The position numbers and the translations under genes are program-made. The notes under the pieces are model-generated. The model was not told where the DNA came from. It saw only the letters and a program-made list of their open reading frames with translations, and did not search any database. This document shows positions 43,391 to 55,060 of a DNA stretch of 64,000 nt, piece after piece. Numbering within the stretch: position 1 is the stretch's first letter; every line of letters starts with the position of its first letter. This DNA comes from Euglena gracilis (Eukaryota > Euglenida > Euglenophyceae > Euglenales): assembly GCA_039621445.1 (NCBI GenBank), contig CP154954.1, positions 4,454,714 through 4,518,713 of the forward strand, given 5' to 3'.

Positions 43391-44290
43391 CTGTGGGCGA
43401 AGACCGGCAAAGTGGGAAGAACACACGGAGGCAGCGTGCATTCCTGAAGAAAGGGGGAAAATGACTGTTTAACTCTCGGCTGACATAAAAGTATGTATTA
43501 ATACATATTTGTACATTCATTTGTGATGCATATGTTTGTGATCAGAACCTTCAAATAACGTTCGCAAGTTGGTCAAATAAGGTTCGTTAAAAATTTGATT
43601 CGTTGGTGGGTTGGTTGATTCGCTTTTTTTTCTTACACAAGGCAGATTGAATCTTTACCCCCTTAAATGTGCATATCAAAACATTAGGTATATATATTGT
43701 GTATACAACAGCATACGTGTACATTAAAATATAATCATATTGCAATAATTACTGAAGTTTATGCATTATAGACCATGATCCCCCCGTTGTCCTGGCCAGG
43801 ACCCCGGGGGGCCACTCAGGGGGCGGGGTCACTTAAGGGGGGGTCGGAAAACAAAATTTTGATATCACCCCCCACCATTTTTGGGGGGAATTTTTGTGTG
43901 AAATTCGTGATCTACACCATTTTTTTTTCCATCAGGTCAAAAAAAAATTTCGGAAATTTTTCAAAAAACAGAGGTGTTGTCTGACCATTTTAACTTACGA
44001 AAAAATTGATCCATGTTCCGGCCGGAGTCCGGCCATACCCCAGAGGGCCACTTAGGGGGGGGGGGGGTCGTTTGGGGGGTCATGGTATATGAAAATGGTA
44101 CACGTTGTGTGACACACAGCAATAGCAATGTCTATGGGTCCATGACATTACACATTCACACGGGTATATCTTCTGGAATTGTCAGCTTCGAGGAGACTTT
44201 GACATCGAGTTGAAGACATGGAGACATGGAGATTCTGAGTTGAAATTGATAACAAAAACCGGAAATGCGGCACCCCTCCCGGTGGAATAC

Positions 44291-44422
44291 TGCAGCGGCG
44301 GCACCAGTGGCAGGCACACGCCATAGAGAGAAGGGGGCTGAAGACGGCCAGCGCGGTGCAGTGGGCGAACGCCACGAACAACACGTCCAGCGCGGTGGTG
44401 CTGTTGGGGACGGTGGCAGGGT
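44291..44422 (-). CDS. Exon with putative membrane helix and Cys cluster
   Basis: Acceptor CATATCAG|AC, donor CTGCA|GTATTC. Reads NSTTALDVLFVAFAHCTALA then VFSPLLSMACACHWCRRC: a hydrophobic segment of about 25 residues followed by a Cys/Arg cluster of the kind often seen on the cytosolic side of membrane helices. In phase with 46700-46753. Confidence 0.7.
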
Positions 44423-45068
44423 CTGATATGAGGGCAGGTGGGGTGGGGGGGTGTCGGGCCCCCAGACAGGGGGGGGGGGGGCACCCTAAACAGTGGCACA
44501 ATCCGACCCCCAGCCCGGCAGTGCTGGCCCGAAAGATGTTGTTGGTGAAATCAGCCAAAATGCCATTTTGGGCACGTTTGGTGCAAAATTTGTCAAAAAA
44601 GCCAAAAAAAATAGGCAAAGGCGAATCGGGCAAAGACCATTCCCCGGACCCCCCCTGTGTGCACTGTGGCTGTTTTTTGGTGCCTTTTATCCCCTCTTCT
44701 GGCCTGGCGCTGTTGTTCGCCTCTGGCCCTTTTGTCTGTGTACGTGGAGGTGGCCGGAGCCTGGCGGGACTTACCTTGTTTACAACGCCGGCCACCAAGC
44801 CCCCGCCAGGCACATACTCCACTTTAGTTAGGGGGGGGTCCCGTCAGTCCAAACCCCTGACGGTAGGGGGGAGGGCGGTCAAGACACCAAACCCTCCGGT
44901 CCAAAGCGGACATCCCCTTTCTACCCTGAAACCCCTCCTTACCAGGTTTTGAATAGTGCTGAGCTCTTGATAAGCGCGCACCCACCCCTTCATTGAACCC
45001 CTCCATACACACCGGCCCACTCCATGGAGCTCTTTTGCCGGAAATGCATGGGTTTTGTGCCAGAAACA

Positions 45069-45520
45069 GGGCGCCGGTGGGTCGAAAAACGCTCGTTTTC
45101 GGCTCAAAAACAGTTTTTCTGGGTCCGGGAGGCCAAAAAACATCGTTTCGGGCAGCAAAAATTTTTTCGATTTTTTTCGACTTTTTTGACCCGGTTTTGA
45201 CCCAAAGTCAACGGGTCGGCGGCCCAAAACGGGGCGCGGGCGGGTCGAAAAACGCTCGTTTTCGGCTCAAAAACAGTTTTTCTGGGTCCGGGAGGCCAAA
45301 AAACATCATTTCGGGCAAACAAAAATTTTTCGATTTTTTTCGACTTTTTTGACCCGATTTTGACCCAAAGTCAATGGGTCGGCGGCCCAAAACGGGGCGC
45401 TGGCGGGTCGAAAAACGCTCGTTTTCGGCTCAAAAACAGTTTTTCTGGGTCCGGGAGGCCAAAAAACATCATTTCGGGCAAAAAAATTTTTTTCGATTTT
45501 TTTCGAGTTTTTTGGCCGAA
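45069..45520. repeat. Tandem repeat, 163-bp unit, about 3 copies
   Basis: Unit starts GGGCGC(C/G/T)GG and contains GTCGAAAAACGCTCGTTTTC and CTGGGTCCGGGAGGCCAAAA. Copies begin at 45069, 45232 and 45395. A diverged inverted copy lies at about 51960-52100. Confidence 0.85.
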
Positions 45521-46100
45521 AACGGCTAAGTCGAACAGTGGAAAAAGTGTACAAAATGGCCAAAAATGGCCCAAATTGGCCAAAAACGCCCGTATCTCGG
45601 GCTGGGCGGGGAGTTGCGGGGAAACCAAAATCCCAGTAGATAGAGCGTTCCAAGGGCTTCAATTTAGGTCTCCGGACATTTCCTTTGATTTTGCATCGTT
45701 TTCGAGAAATTTTGAAAACATCGATTTTTTGACCCCCAACCCCCCGAAAACGGCTAAGTCGAACAGAGGGAAAAGTGTACAAAACGGCCATCTACGCCGA
45801 AAACGGCCGTATCTCGGGCTGGGCGGGGAGTTGCGGGGAAATCAAAATACCGGTGGATGGGGCGTTCCAAGGGCTTCAAATTAGGTCTCCGGACATTTCC
45901 TTTGATTTGGCTTCATTTTGGAGATATTTTGAAAATTGACATTTTTTGGCCGAAATGGCAGAGTCCAAAGGGGGGGGGGGGGCTTATCCAGGGGGGTTGG
46001 CGGGGAAATCCTACCCAGTTTGGACCCCTTCGCGCGTGAATAACTCGGGCCTGGCGGGGAGTTGGGGGGCAAACCCAGGTGATTCGGAAACTAGGAATCC
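45521..46100. repeat. Tandem repeat, unit about 220 bp
   Basis: Two good copies share AAAACGGCTAAGTCGAACAG, CGTATCTCGGGCTGGGCGGG and TTCCAAGGGCTTCAA; a third is partial. An inverted, diverged copy lies at about 63650-63860. Confidence 0.8.
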
Positions 46101-46309
46101 AGTCGCTCGCAACTGGAAAAAAAAATTCCGGGAACCGGGCTGGGGTCATGGTGATAATCCGCGGTTTTCACGGTCTACCCAGAGGGGGGGGGGGCCGGGG
46201 GAGGGGGGGGGGGGGGGCCCGCCCCCCCGTTTCCCTGGTGGTAAGCTTCGGTCTTACTCTAAAGAGATAAGAGCTCAGCGACCCCCCCCCTATGTCCAAT
46301 GACCGGTAA

Positions 46310-46690
46310 CCTCTGTCCTCTGACCGGGGGGGTGGTCGTTGGACATAGGGTAGTGACCAAAAAGGTGTCCTCTGACCGGGGGGGTGGTCGTTGGACATGG
46401 GGTCAAAAGAAAGTTGGTGGGTACCCGGGTCCCTACCCACCCAAAAATGCCCAATTTTTCCCTTCCGGCGCTTTGCGCCGAAAATTTTGGGCAATTTTGA
46501 CAAATTTTGGTCCAAAAAAGTGTCAAAAATGGCATTTTGGCCAAATTTTTGGCTAATTTTTGGCAAAATTTTTCGTCCCGGCGCTTCGCGCCGGGACCAA
46601 AAATTTGGTCAAACCTCCGAAAAGGTGTCCTCTGACCGGGGGGGTGGTCATTGGACATAGGGGGGTCGTTGGACATAGGGGGGGGGGGGT
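46310..46690. repeat. TGTCCTCTGACCGG repeats
   Basis: At least three copies of TGTCCTCTGACCGGGGGGGT followed by GGTCGTTGGACAT (near 46315, 46366 and 46626). Confidence 0.8.
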
Positions 46691-46699
46691 ACATCGAAC

Positions 46700-46753
46700 C
46701 CTGGACAGCGGGCGGAAGGGCCGCGGCAATGGCTGTGAAGAGGCTCACTGGGT
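46700..46753 (-). CDS. Exon, 54 nt
   Basis: Acceptor CACTACCAG|AC, donor TCCAGG|GTTCGA. Reads PVSLFTAIAAALPPAVQ. Both phases match its neighbours (50170-50332 and 44291-44422), each giving an Asp codon at the junction. Confidence 0.6.
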
Positions 46754-48347
46754 CTGGTAGTGCCCCGCCTGGGGGTGGGAGAGGGATTGAGTGGGGGAAT
46801 GCAATATGGCCTCGAAAAAAAATGCGGAAAAAACAAAAACACACAAAAATTGCAACAAAACCACGTAAATCCCAAAAACGACAAAAAATCGAAAAAAAAC
46901 CTCAAAACAAGGCGTTAGTTAGCCTCCCTCCCGAGACAAGGCTGGGACAAAAGGCCTGGTGAGACATCCCATAGGGGTCAGCCCTGGAGTGATGCCAACC
47001 AGGGGTGTTCTGGCCCTGGGCTGGGGGCAGGGCAGAACCGGAAGGCCTGGTGGGGGGGTCGACCCCCCCCCACCCACCACAGCATTTTCACCGATTTCGG
47101 GAAAACGGGGATTTTGGCCAGAAAATTTTTTGAATTTTTTTTGAAAAATAAACCCAAAACACATGATTTTTTGATGGAAAACCACAATTTTTCACAAAAA
47201 ATCTCAAAAATTTCCGTCCTAAAAATTGGTACTTTTAGGAGGGGGGTGAAAAAACGAAGGTCAAAAAAAGTGGACGAAACAAATTTTACTGACATTTTTT
47301 CTCGTTGAAATTTTTTGGACTTTCAATGGCATTTTTTTGCTCAAAAACCTCTCAAAATCAACATTTTGAGAAAATGTCGAATTTTTGGAAGGTGTGAAAA
47401 AATGGGGTTTGGGGTGGTTTTTGGGGGGACCCTATATGGGTCCCAAAATGGGTCAAAAAAACACCCAGCGCCGAAGGCGCCGTAAAAAAATTTTCGGGTC
47501 AAAAATTGGTGCGGGAAGAGGTGGTGGGGGGGGGTGATCGACCCCCCCCCCACCCACCACCCTGGCTGTTCGGCCGATTCCCGTTCTGCCCTGGCTGGGG
47601 GGTCCCGCGGGCCGGCTAGAAAAAGGTGCTGGCTGGACCCCCCCCCCAGGGGTTGGGGGCAAATACCTATACTTGACCCCCAGATTTTCGCAACTTTCGG
47701 CCATTTTCGGCCATTTTCAGCCATTTTTTCCAAGAGGTGGGGGGTAAAGCTGCCTTAAAATTCTTTCATACCAACAATGCATTTTGATCATTCAGTCAAC
47801 ATGCAAGCAGTCGTGACAAGCTAACGCATCCAAGGAGGTCCGTTTGGAATGGGTGCTCAGGGATTAAAGAGGTCAAAGAGTTTTTTGTTGCAATATGCAA
47901 ATGCAAGGTTTTGGGAATAGGCTTCTTTTTTCCTGCCAGAGAGGCTCTTGTCCACTTTGGTCTTTTTTTTGCTGGGGGTTCTTGGGACGCTTCATGAGAG
48001 TGGTTGGCACATGACATATTAACCACAATAGTGAATGGCAACACCAAAACTGGTGATTTTCTCTTCAAGCCTCTTGGCGTGGATGCTTTTCACAAACAAC
48101 TTCCCCTCACCTATTCCAACTTGATAACCCAAGCAACATTGTTTGATGGTGGCACTGCTAGATCCCATCCACTTGTGTGCAATAAACCTAATGCAGGAAT
48201 CACACCTTTAATAGAGAAAAAAATACACTTCACATACTTTGCCCGGTTGCACCTTGTCACACAATTTTCTGAAATGTCATCAAAACCATCGGCTTGGCCC
48301 AAATAACCCATTCGGAGGTGGTTCTTTGAGCAGCATGTGTTTCACGG

Positions 48348-48560
48348 TCAGGCATAATGGCAGGAGAAGACAGGCATGACTTCAAAGAAGCCTTGATGTA
48401 AAATTTCATCCGTCATGTTGAGACGATCATCCATCTGGATGTGGCGAAATTGGGAGAAAGTGCGCTCAGCTTGAGCGGCAGAACAAAAGCAAGCAAACAT
48501 GTGCTCGGCCCATAATGTTGGAATATTGACATCAAATGCGCTCACCCAATTGTCCAATGT
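48348..48560 (-). pseudogene. hAT-type transposase C-terminal fragment
   Basis: Minus-strand frame ending at a stop near 48348. It contains SAAQAERTFSQFRHIQMDDR followed by LNMTDEILHQGFF. This matches the general layout of the hAT dimerisation region (S-S/A-x-x-E-R-x-F-S ... R ... L). The upstream part of the frame is a low-complexity repeat, so only the C-terminal end survives. It sits among AT-richer, decayed sequence and is probably not functional. A full-length relative elsewhere could move the short TIR elements in this window. Confidence 0.6.
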
Positions 48561-48815
48561 CCGCATCTTGTTCAATATCGCATCTTGTCCAGCATCTGCA
48601 TTGTGTCCAATATCTACATCCATTGCATCAGCAATCACTGCATCTTGTCTGGTGTGTGCAGCTTGTGCAACCTGCATCTTGTCAAGATCTTAATCTTGTC
48701 CAGTATCTGCATCCACTGCATCTTGTCCAGCTCCTGCATCTTGTCCAGTGTCTGCATCTTGTTCAACATCTGCATCCATTGCACTGCCCAGTATCTGCAA
48801 CCACTGCATCCACTG
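48560..48815. repeat. Degenerate TGCATCTTGTCCAG repeats
   Basis: Imperfect units of CATCTTGTCCAGTATCTGCA separated by CATTGCATC motifs. Confidence 0.75.
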
Positions 48816-49675
48816 GCTCCCAACCTAGCAAAATGACCACAGAAACCCAAAAAATGACCACAAAAAGCCTAAAGTTGACCGCAAAAGGCCCTAAAAAGCA
48901 AACAAAATGACCTAAAATGACTAAAATAGCGTAAACTTGCCCAAAAACGCCAGCAATGCCCACAATTGTGAAGTGAAAAATAACCCAAAATCACCAAAAC
49001 GGCACAAAATGGCCAAAAATGCCATAAAATGTGCTCATATTGACCCAAATTAGCCCAATATTTGCCAAATCAGTGCAAAATATCCACAAAATTAGCAAAA
49101 ATTGATCCAAAATGGCCAAGGTGGGAGTAATACTGGAGATTTGTGGAGAAATTATCCCAAAAATATGTTTAATTCTTCAAAATATACAAAAAAAACGCCA
49201 GCATCGCCCTTGTCACCAAAATTTTCTGAAATGCCATCAAAACATTCAGCTTTGGCCCAAATAACCCTTTCGGAGGTGGTTCTTTGAGCAGCATGTGTTG
49301 CAGGGCCAGGCATATACAAAGAAGACAGGCTGCACAGAGACAAGAATCAGTCGCACCGAAAATTGCCCCTCAGGGAAAACGAAACTGCTAGGCAAAAAAA
49401 AACTCGAAAAAATTTGCAACAATTTTTTTCTCATTTTCGGCCATTCTCGGCCATTTTCGGCCATTTTCGGGACCTCCACCTATGGAGCCCAAAATTTCAT
49501 TTTCGGCCATTTTCGGACATTTTTACTATTGGTGATTGGTTGGGGGTACGGGGGGGGGGGGGGTCCGGCCAGCCCAGATCCCAGATTTTCATGGACCGGC
49601 TGCAATCAAATGATGCCATTAATATCGAATGCATGTTCATAGGCTGGTTGGAAATACAATGTAACCCCCCCCCAC

Positions 49676-50045
49676 TTATAAACCCCCCGGGGTTTATAGG
49701 ATCTGGTTTGGTTGGTCGGCCGAAGGGGGGGTTTATAGGTGGGGGGGGGGGTTATAGGATCCGGAATTGTTGGTGAAAATCCGACCCCCCAAAATCACCC
49801 CGAAACCCCCCCAAATTGGCAATTTTCGGCAAATTTGGTCAAAAATGGCATTTTTGATGATGGCCGGTCTCAAAAAACTGCCAAAAAAATCAGTTTTTGG
49901 GTGGTTGGGGGCCGGAAAAAATCGTCCCCGGCGGTTTCCATTTTTCTTCCCAGGGGGGGGTTTATAGGATCCGGTTTGGTTGGTCGGCCCGAGGGGGGGT
50001 TTATAAGTGGGGGGGGGGGGTTTATAAGTGGGGGGTGGGGTTTAG
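49676..50045. repeat. GGTTTATAGGATC duplicated block
   Basis: GGGTTTATAGGATC(T/C)GGTTTG and GTTGGTCGGCC occur at 49690 and 49965, each followed by a G tract with TTTATA. Confidence 0.75.
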
Positions 50046-50169
50046 AGCTGGCTAGCTGATCGTTTTCAAGGCCGTTTTCCAAAACAAATAGGACTTGTGT
50101 CGTGCTTTGGGTCAAAGAATCAGTCAATTAGAAATGGGCGGGAGCTTCCTGTTTCACACAGCAGCACAC

Positions 50170-50332
50170 CTGGCAGCGCCGTGCCGGTGCGGAGAGCCGC
50201 CCGCACGGCAGCCCAGCCATCGGCCAGCCGCTGGAAGGCCGGGCCCACCGCGGCGCCCGCCAGGCCCAGCGCGAGGGTCGGGGCGGCCGCTGCCCAGCCG
50301 TCGGCGAGGAACGTCGCCACCCACAGCAGCTG
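50170..50332 (-). CDS. Exon with Ala-rich hydrophobic helix
   Basis: Acceptor GAGCCGCAG|CAG, donor TGCCAG|GTGTGC. Reads WVATFLADGWAAAAPTLALG then LAGAAVGPAFQRLADGW and VRAALRTG. A membrane helix or a glycine/alanine-rich helix pair. In phase with 46700-46753. Confidence 0.7.
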
Positions 50333-51656
50333 CTGCGGCTCAGTGGTGGCGGGGGGACCAGAGTTCTGGGGACACCTTGTTCATGGTTTGGCCTGAAAAT
50401 GGGGATCCTATTCCACCCAGGGTACTTTTCTGGCCCGACCCAGAAGCATTCTCCAGAGGGGGGCATGCTTTTGTGCTCCGTGAACCCCCCAGAGAGGGGA
50501 GGGCCTCACGGCATGGTCCATCCACCCACACCTTCAAAGTGCTTCAAAGTTTTTGTTGGAAATCGCCCCGGGCTATACCGCCAAGCCTAAAAAGGGGGGC
50601 GCCTCAAAACAAAGGAATGAGGAGGGGGCGGTCGGAACCCCCACCCACCAAAATGTGGAGGTAGGGGTCACCACCCCTTGGGTTTCTGGCAATCCTGATC
50701 AGCCATGGATCCCCCACAATCCCGTCCCACTGTTCAACCCAAACCCAAAATGATCCCCAATGAAGTGCAGATCAGAAATTAGGGAGGACATTTTGCCCAC
50801 CCCCAAGGGCGGGAGCAGAATGAGTCGGTCCCACACCCCGAGGAGGGGGGGGGATTAGCGCCAAACAATAAGGCAAAAAATGAAGGCCATTGAGAAAATG
50901 AATGCCCCTTTGAAGGATTGGAGCCTTCGGTCTCAGTCCCTAGGTCTTGAAAACCTCTGCTGGGCTTAGGTTGGCGGGGGAGCTTCCGAGTTCAAAAGAA
51001 GCCTGTATTTGAGTACCACTTGTGGGGGGTCAACTTTGAAAACAAAATAATCGGCGGTGACCGCCGAAAATAGAGCCAACCTTTCTGTGGGCACTCATGA
51101 GCTCATTTTCGGCTTTTTCTGTGTTTGTCACCATTCGATTGAAAAACCACATAATTTCAGAATACTCATCACTGCCAGTGAGCAGGACGGGTTTGGGCAA
51201 TGGCCGAGACGTTGACGTCCTGCGGCCAGTCTGAGGAGGTCTGCGCCGACAGAAATGAATCACAAGGGAGACAAGCAGCCCTCTGTGCATCGGTTAAACG
51301 GGTGCTGTCGTGACCCAATGACCCCTCCCCTCCCCGCCAGTCCATGAACGTCCTTCAAAAGCTGGGTAGCACGCAGGTAGTGAGGGTGGGGGTGGAAGAC
51401 GGGAACCGAGAAATGAATGTGGAACAACCCACTGGAGCACAGTGACAGATCGATGGGGTGGCAGGATGGAGTGGTGCTCAGATGGGAGAAAGGTATTATC
51501 GGGGGCGGGGAGACATGGACTTGCAAAAAAAATGCGATGGACAAAAAAAACACAAAAAAATACTGCAAATTTTGCCGAAATGGAAAAACACACACAAAAA
51601 AAAAGAAGAAAACCGAGTTTGCCCCCCCTGCTGCCATGTTATCATGGAACTGATAC

Positions 51657-51779
51657 CCGAAAGTGGGGCAGAAGGCCCAGCACACAAGCCACACCAGCAG
51701 TGCGGAGGACACCACGGCCGCCGCGGTGCGCAGCTGTGCGCGCGAGGCGAGCGCAGCGGAGAGCCGCTGGAGGGGGGAG
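51657..51779 (-). CDS. Exon with membrane helix
   Basis: Acceptor CACGGCCAG|C, donor TTTCGG|GTATCA. Reads LSAALASRAQLRTAAAVVSS then ALLVWLVCWAFCPTF, a clear hydrophobic helix after a basic stretch. Exit phase 2 does not match 50332; an alternative donor CTGCTG|GTGTGG inside the helix would. Confidence 0.65.
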
Positions 51780-52379
51780 CTGGCCGTGGTCGGGGGAGGC
51801 AGCAAGAGGCGGGCGTCGTCATGCGGGCAGGGTCGGCGTTTGGGGCGGGTGCGGGGGGGGGGGGGCGGGAATTCGCCTCGGCCATGACAAATAAGAAACA
51901 GAGACGACTGGTCACGCAGTGTCCGCATCAGGAGCAGGGCCCCAGGGAGGGGACTCGATCCGGTCCCAAAACGGGTCAAAACCTGTCAAAAAAAAGCCAA
52001 AAAAATCAAAAAAATTGCCCAGAACCATGTTTTTTGGCCTCCCGGACCCAGAAACCCTGTTTTCAAGCCAAAAATGAGCATTCTTCGACCCGCCCCCCCG
52101 GCGCCTTTTGTCCCTCTCTGCTCTGGGTCACCAAACTTAAAAAAAAAACCTTTGTGTGTGGGGCTGGCCCAAATATTTCATTTCAGTGGACCCGGGGGCG
52201 CGGGTCCGGTTGGCAGCCCGGCTCAGAGTTGCTAGCTGGGGAAAAGTGCTGGCTAGCTCCCCACATGTAGGGTCCTCCTGCTTCAGAGAACCCCTGACTG
52301 GGGGGGGGGGTCGGATCGAGTGCAAAAGAAAACCTAAACCTCAAGAAAAGTACCCCCCCCTTGTTGTACGACCGGGTTC

Positions 52380-52600
52380 CTGCAACCTGTGAACCTGTGA
52401 CCAGGGGGGGGGGTCGTAACACCCCCATAACCTGCAACCTGTGACCGGGGGGTGGTCATAAATGCGGGGGCCGTCGTGGGTAAGGTGGTGTTAAATTTTT
52501 CGCAACCTGCAACCTGTGACAGGGGGGGGTCATAACACCCCCATGACCTGCAACCTGTGACCGGGGGGTGGTCGTAAAGGGGTGGTCGTACGACAAGGGG
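52380..52600. repeat. ACCTGTGACCGGGG repeats
   Basis: Four copies of AACCTGTGAC(C/A) followed by a G tract and GTCGTAA/GTCATAA. Confidence 0.8.
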
Positions 52601-53635
52601 GGGGGGGGGGGGCGGGTAATAGAAAAAAAACTCACCTCTCTTAATAAAACACATAATCTACCCAGATTTTGGCCTGGCCACCTTCCTCTCAATCTTCGAC
52701 AAATTTTGGTTCATTTGCACACGTTCAAAAAAGAAAATAATACCATGTAGTCATCCTTTGGACAGTTGGAGCCAGAAGAAATTTCACAAGGATATGCTAT
52801 TATCGTTGTATTTCTGAATCTTTCAATCCAAATTGCCAAACTAGGGATCCCATGCAGGTGGTATTTTTTAAGGCGCATTAAAAAAACCCTTTAAAAGCAC
52901 CTTAAAATTTGGGCCAAAATGCCTTAAACAACCTTACAAGAACCTTAAAAACCTTTTTTAAAAAAATCCTTCCGACAAATTTTTTGAATTTTGAGCAAAA
53001 ATGAAGTTGCAAAATCTCGGCAAAAACAAGACAGCTCCGGGGGGGGGGGATTTCTGTCATCGCCGGATCATGGTTTTCAACCGCTTTAAATTTGGACCCC
53101 CGTTCGACGCCGAGACGGCCCTTGGACTTCCATCGGAAAATAGACGCCTTAAAAATTTAGAAATGCTAAAAAAAAAAAAAAAAACCTTAAAAAAAAACGC
53201 CTTAAAAAACTTAAAATTTTTCGCCTTAAACAAAAATAACCCGTGACCGCAAGTTGGCACTTTAAGGGAAGAAAGCCAGCAACATTTGAAATATTCTTTG
53301 AAGTGTTTGCTTAATCAAACATCAAACAGCCCTCTTCCAAACTGTCCTTTGGTCTATGGGATGAGAATCCCAACTCTGCACAGCAGGCACTGGCATTCCA
53401 GTGGAAGATCAGCGGAAGGCAGGCACACTCCGTGCAGTTGGCGGCAGGGCATCACCCAACCCCATTTTTGGTTGCAAGCTTCAATACGCAAACAAAAACG
53501 GCAGAGGAGGCTTGCTTTGCTTGTGCAATTGTACAGGTTGCCAACAACACAAAAAACATACCCCCCCTGACAGCACAAAAAACATACCCCCCAAAAAACA
53601 AATTCCCCTTTCCATTTTGTCCCCAGTTGCTCTCA

Positions 53636-53850
53636 TGCCCCCAAAAATGAGCACTGCCGACAGAGCGGCTTTGCGCAAGCGCGTGGAGACGTATCTCTCT
53701 TTTGTTCCACCCTGGTCGCTCAATAAGATTGCAAATCCCGAGAAAATATCCAAAGCTACAGTGCAAGGTATATACCCGGCTTGTACACAATTCACACCAG
53801 CCACTTATCCCAGGTATGGCATCCAGATTCAAAGAACGCGGCACGCTTGA
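53636..53850 (+). CDS. Isolated plus-strand ORF upstream of the TTAGGG array
   Basis: ATG-started frame of about 70 codons: STADRAALRKRVETYLSFVP then LNKIANPEKISKATVQGIYP. Protein-like but without the GC3 bias of the exons. Preceded by three imperfect copies of ACAAAAAACATACCCC. It may be a remnant of an inserted element. Confidence 0.25.
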
Positions 53851-53865
53851 TCGCAAAGTTGGATC

Positions 53866-53926
53866 GGGATTGGTTGGTTGGTTGGTTGATTGGTTGGTTG
53901 GTAGGTTGGTTGGTTGGTTGGTTGGG
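53866..53926. repeat. GGTT tetranucleotide array
   Basis: (GGTT)n with a few variants, directly preceding the TTAGGG array. Confidence 0.9.
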
Positions 53927-53937
53927 TAGGGATAGGG

Positions 53938-54076
53938 CCAGGGTTAGGGTTAGGGTTAGGGTTAGGGTTAGGGTTAGGGTTAGGGTTAGGGTTAGGGTTA
54001 GGGTTAGGGTTAGGGTTAGGGTTAGGGTTAGGGTTAGGGTTAGGGTTAGGGTTAGGGTTAGGGTTAGGGTTAGGGC
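53938..54076. repeat. Interstitial telomere-type TTAGGG array
   Basis: About 22 uninterrupted TTAGGG units; AGGGCCAGG lies on both sides. TTAGGG is the telomere unit of many eukaryotes, animals and several algal groups included. Confidence 0.95.
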
Positions 54077-55060
54077 CAGGTGGTTGGGCCAGCAGGTTGG
54101 TTGGTTCCTGGGGAATAAACACGGAGGATTGTGTGGCTGTGATTGCCCTGGTACGAGGGCACAAAACACTGCTTTGGGACGTCCCAGGACCTGTCAAAGA
54201 AATGACAACCAGGCAGTCATGCAGCAGCTGTCGGTTGTGGCTTTTCTCTCTTGGACAGAGAGGTCCAGGTGGGACTGGACCATACAATTCTTTACCGACT
54301 CCCTCCCTCGGGTGATCACTCCACTCTTCAAAAAACCAGCCAGTCACTTTTCTTCGGGAAACCAGTCAGTGACCCCCCCCCGGGGGGGTCGGCCACTCTA
54401 GAATCCAAAGAAAATTTGACCAAAATCATGAAAAAAGGTCAAAAATTTCCAGCGCCTTGGACGTCAGGTCACTTTTGTAGTTTTTTTGCCGACCCCCCAA
54501 GGGGGGCACTCTGAAAAAACCAGCCACCAACCCGGGGGGGGGGGGGATCGGCCAGTGACTAAGTGATTGTATGGACTGGACACAAAGCATGCTGAAATAT
54601 GCATGTGAATGGACTAAGGTGTGGGGGGGTCACGTTTTTGGGGATGGATGGAGCACCCAACTGCGTCTTCTCCATCATACACCGTGCCCAGCAGCTGAGC
54701 TGTGGCAGGACAGCAAAAGACTATCTCTGTTTGACCCACCACTGTTGCCAGAGAAATATAAACCTATAAACCTGAATAGAGCTCGGAACGCAAATGGTGC
54801 GCGATTTCTGAAATAAGAATAACCACTTCTGTTCCAACTTGCAAATATTATTCCCCCTGAGTATTCACTTGCACTTTGAAGCAAAAAAACCCAAATGAAA
54901 GTCTCTCTCCTTGAGTTTTCAACCAAGAGTCAAAATAACCACCCAGGGCTTCGATTGAAAGTGATGAGGGGGGAGAATGTTAGGCAACCCTTCGGCATGA
55001 CTATATTCTGGCTGTATTGCATTAAGTCTTTCAATGGGCGGCAAGGGTTGTATGGGGCAC

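Larger units (their letters stand above)
48253..49330. repeat. Direct repeat of about 120 bp flanking the degenerate region
   Basis: 48253-48370 and 49208-49330 share TTTTCTGAAATG(T/C)CATCAAAA, GGCCCAAATAACCC and TTCGGAGGTGGTTCTTTGAG. The two copies are about 955 bp apart and lie on either side of the hAT remnant. Confidence 0.75.
44423..50169. other. Repeat-dense stretch with only one small exon
   Basis: Apart from the exon at 46700-46753 this region holds tandem and dispersed repeats (45.07-46.1 kb), TGTCCTCTGACCGG units, GGCGC hairpins, a hAT-transposase remnant, a degenerate repeat at 48.56-48.82 kb, and a duplicated GGTTTATAGGATC block at 49.68-50.05 kb. Confidence 0.6.
51780..55060. 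other. Exon-free stretch with repeats and the telomere-like array
   Basis: Holds an inverted copy of the 163-bp repeat (about 51960-52100), CCTGTGACCGGGG repeats (52.38-52.60 kb) and a (GGTT)n array followed by TTAGGG repeats at 53.87-54.08 kb. An AT-richer plus-strand ORF lies at 53.64-53.85 kb. No minus-strand exon was found. Confidence 0.55.

Noticed and set aside
48004-48306. 100-codon plus ORF near the hAT remnant
   Set aside because: Starts at TTG, low GC, and overlaps the direct repeat shared with 49.2 kb; more likely decayed element DNA than a gene.
50992-51007. Possible further introner end (AAAAGAAGCCTG)
   Set aside because: Matches the family terminus, but I could not find the partner end or a TATTTGAG duplication within 1 kb, so it is left as a solo end.
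53781-54401. 206-codon plus ORF with RV repeats
   Set aside because: Produced by the TTAGGG array; the genuine-looking part ends before the GGTT array.
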